Part shown: positions 63,716 through 64,000 of the stretch, one piece after another
Layout of the letters: each line of letters starts with the position of its first letter
Numbering within the stretch: the stretch's first letter is position 1
Assembly (NCBI GenBank): GCA_907164885.2
Contig: OU015493.1
Location: 218,588,741 to 218,652,740, forward strand
DNA: 64,000 nt
Direction of reading: 5' to 3'
DNA from: Dolomedes plantarius
Lineage: Eukaryota; Arthropoda; Arachnida; Araneae; Dolomedidae
Notes under the pieces: generated by a model
What the model was told of the DNA's origin: nothing
What the model saw: the letters and a program-made list of their open reading frames with translations, nothing else
Databases searched by the model: none
Made by a program: the position numbers and the translations under genes

Positions 63716-64000
63716 TTATTAATATTTTTCTTCCAAGTAAGCTTACTATCCATGAAGATACCCAAATATTTCACTTCCCTTTCAAAGTGGATGAGCTGAC
63801 CATAAACGTTAACTGGGGGTGGGGGAATCCTATTGTATGAAAAGAAGATAGCTTTTGTTTTACTGGGATTTAATTTAATACGCCATTTATCAAACCAGCA
63901 CTCAAGAATGTTAATGTGACGTTGTAGGTAAGTATGCATATATCTGACATTATGGTTTTTAGCGAGAATGGCTGTGTCATCAGCATAGAGGGCAAGCGAA
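63716..64000 (-). pseudogene. Jockey-like LINE copy 2, RT part, runs off the window
   Basis: The minus-strand frame enters at the window end with SLALYADDTAILAKNHN, including the catalytic YADD, and continues WRIKLNPSKTKAIFFSYN, RIPPPPVNVYGQLIHFE and DSKLTWKKNI, where the Helitron cuts it. It corresponds to copy 1 at about 53060-53330. Confidence 0.92.

Overview
The window looks like a stretch of AT-rich, repeat-laden animal chromosome. It holds one host gene, spread over about 42 kb of the minus strand, buried in transposable elements. The host gene is recognisable as COP9 signalosome subunit 1 (CSN1, also COPS1 or GPS1). I assembled it from 14 coding exons, start codon at 46830 and stop at 4564, which read in phase into a 487-residue protein of normal length. 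Small exons, long introns and the mix of Copia, Gypsy, Jockey-like LINE, Helitron, piggyBac, mariner and hAT elements fit an arthropod genome. An arachnid, perhaps a spider, is my best guess, but that is recognition and not proof.

Layout. 1-4563 lies downstream of CSN1 and holds a hAT MITE and a decayed mariner. 4564-46830 is CSN1. Its introns carry: a MITE (intron 13); piggyBac, Tigger-like and other TIR elements (intron 11); a Copia LTR retrotransposon at 13276-19732, a Ginger-like integrase relic and two Helitron copies (intron 10); a piggyBac relic (intron 9); a palindromic mariner derivative (intron 8); two TIR elements (intron 7); a Tigger-like element and a perfect 27-bp hairpin (intron 6); a tRNA-type SINE (intron 5); and a Helitron plus a piggyBac relic (intron 4).

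46831-47208 is the only host sequence left between the CSN1 start and a 5'-truncated Jockey-like LINE (47209 to about 56080). That LINE is a target for nested insertion. A Helitron (47674-52287) sits in it; a second Helitron in reverse orientation sits in the first; and a piggyBac element sits in the second at a TTAA. A small TIR element (52557-52805) and a 1.6-kb solo LTR (53549-55182) interrupt the same LINE elsewhere. From about 56650 to the window end a second copy of the LINE family lies on the minus strand. It is split by a Helitron (about 57088-63715), which is itself split by a full-length Gypsy element (57463-63348).

The Gypsy element has LTRs that look identical by eye and one open Gag-Pol frame with every expected domain, so it is the youngest and possibly mobile element here. 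The Copia element has LTRs about 98-99% alike, a primer site complementary to the anticodon arm of initiator tRNA-Met, and two in-frame TGA codons that break its polyprotein. I saw no CRISPR array, rRNA, complete tRNA gene or second host gene. Functions of CSN1 are from family knowledge; structures and coordinates were read by eye and no search or alignment was run.
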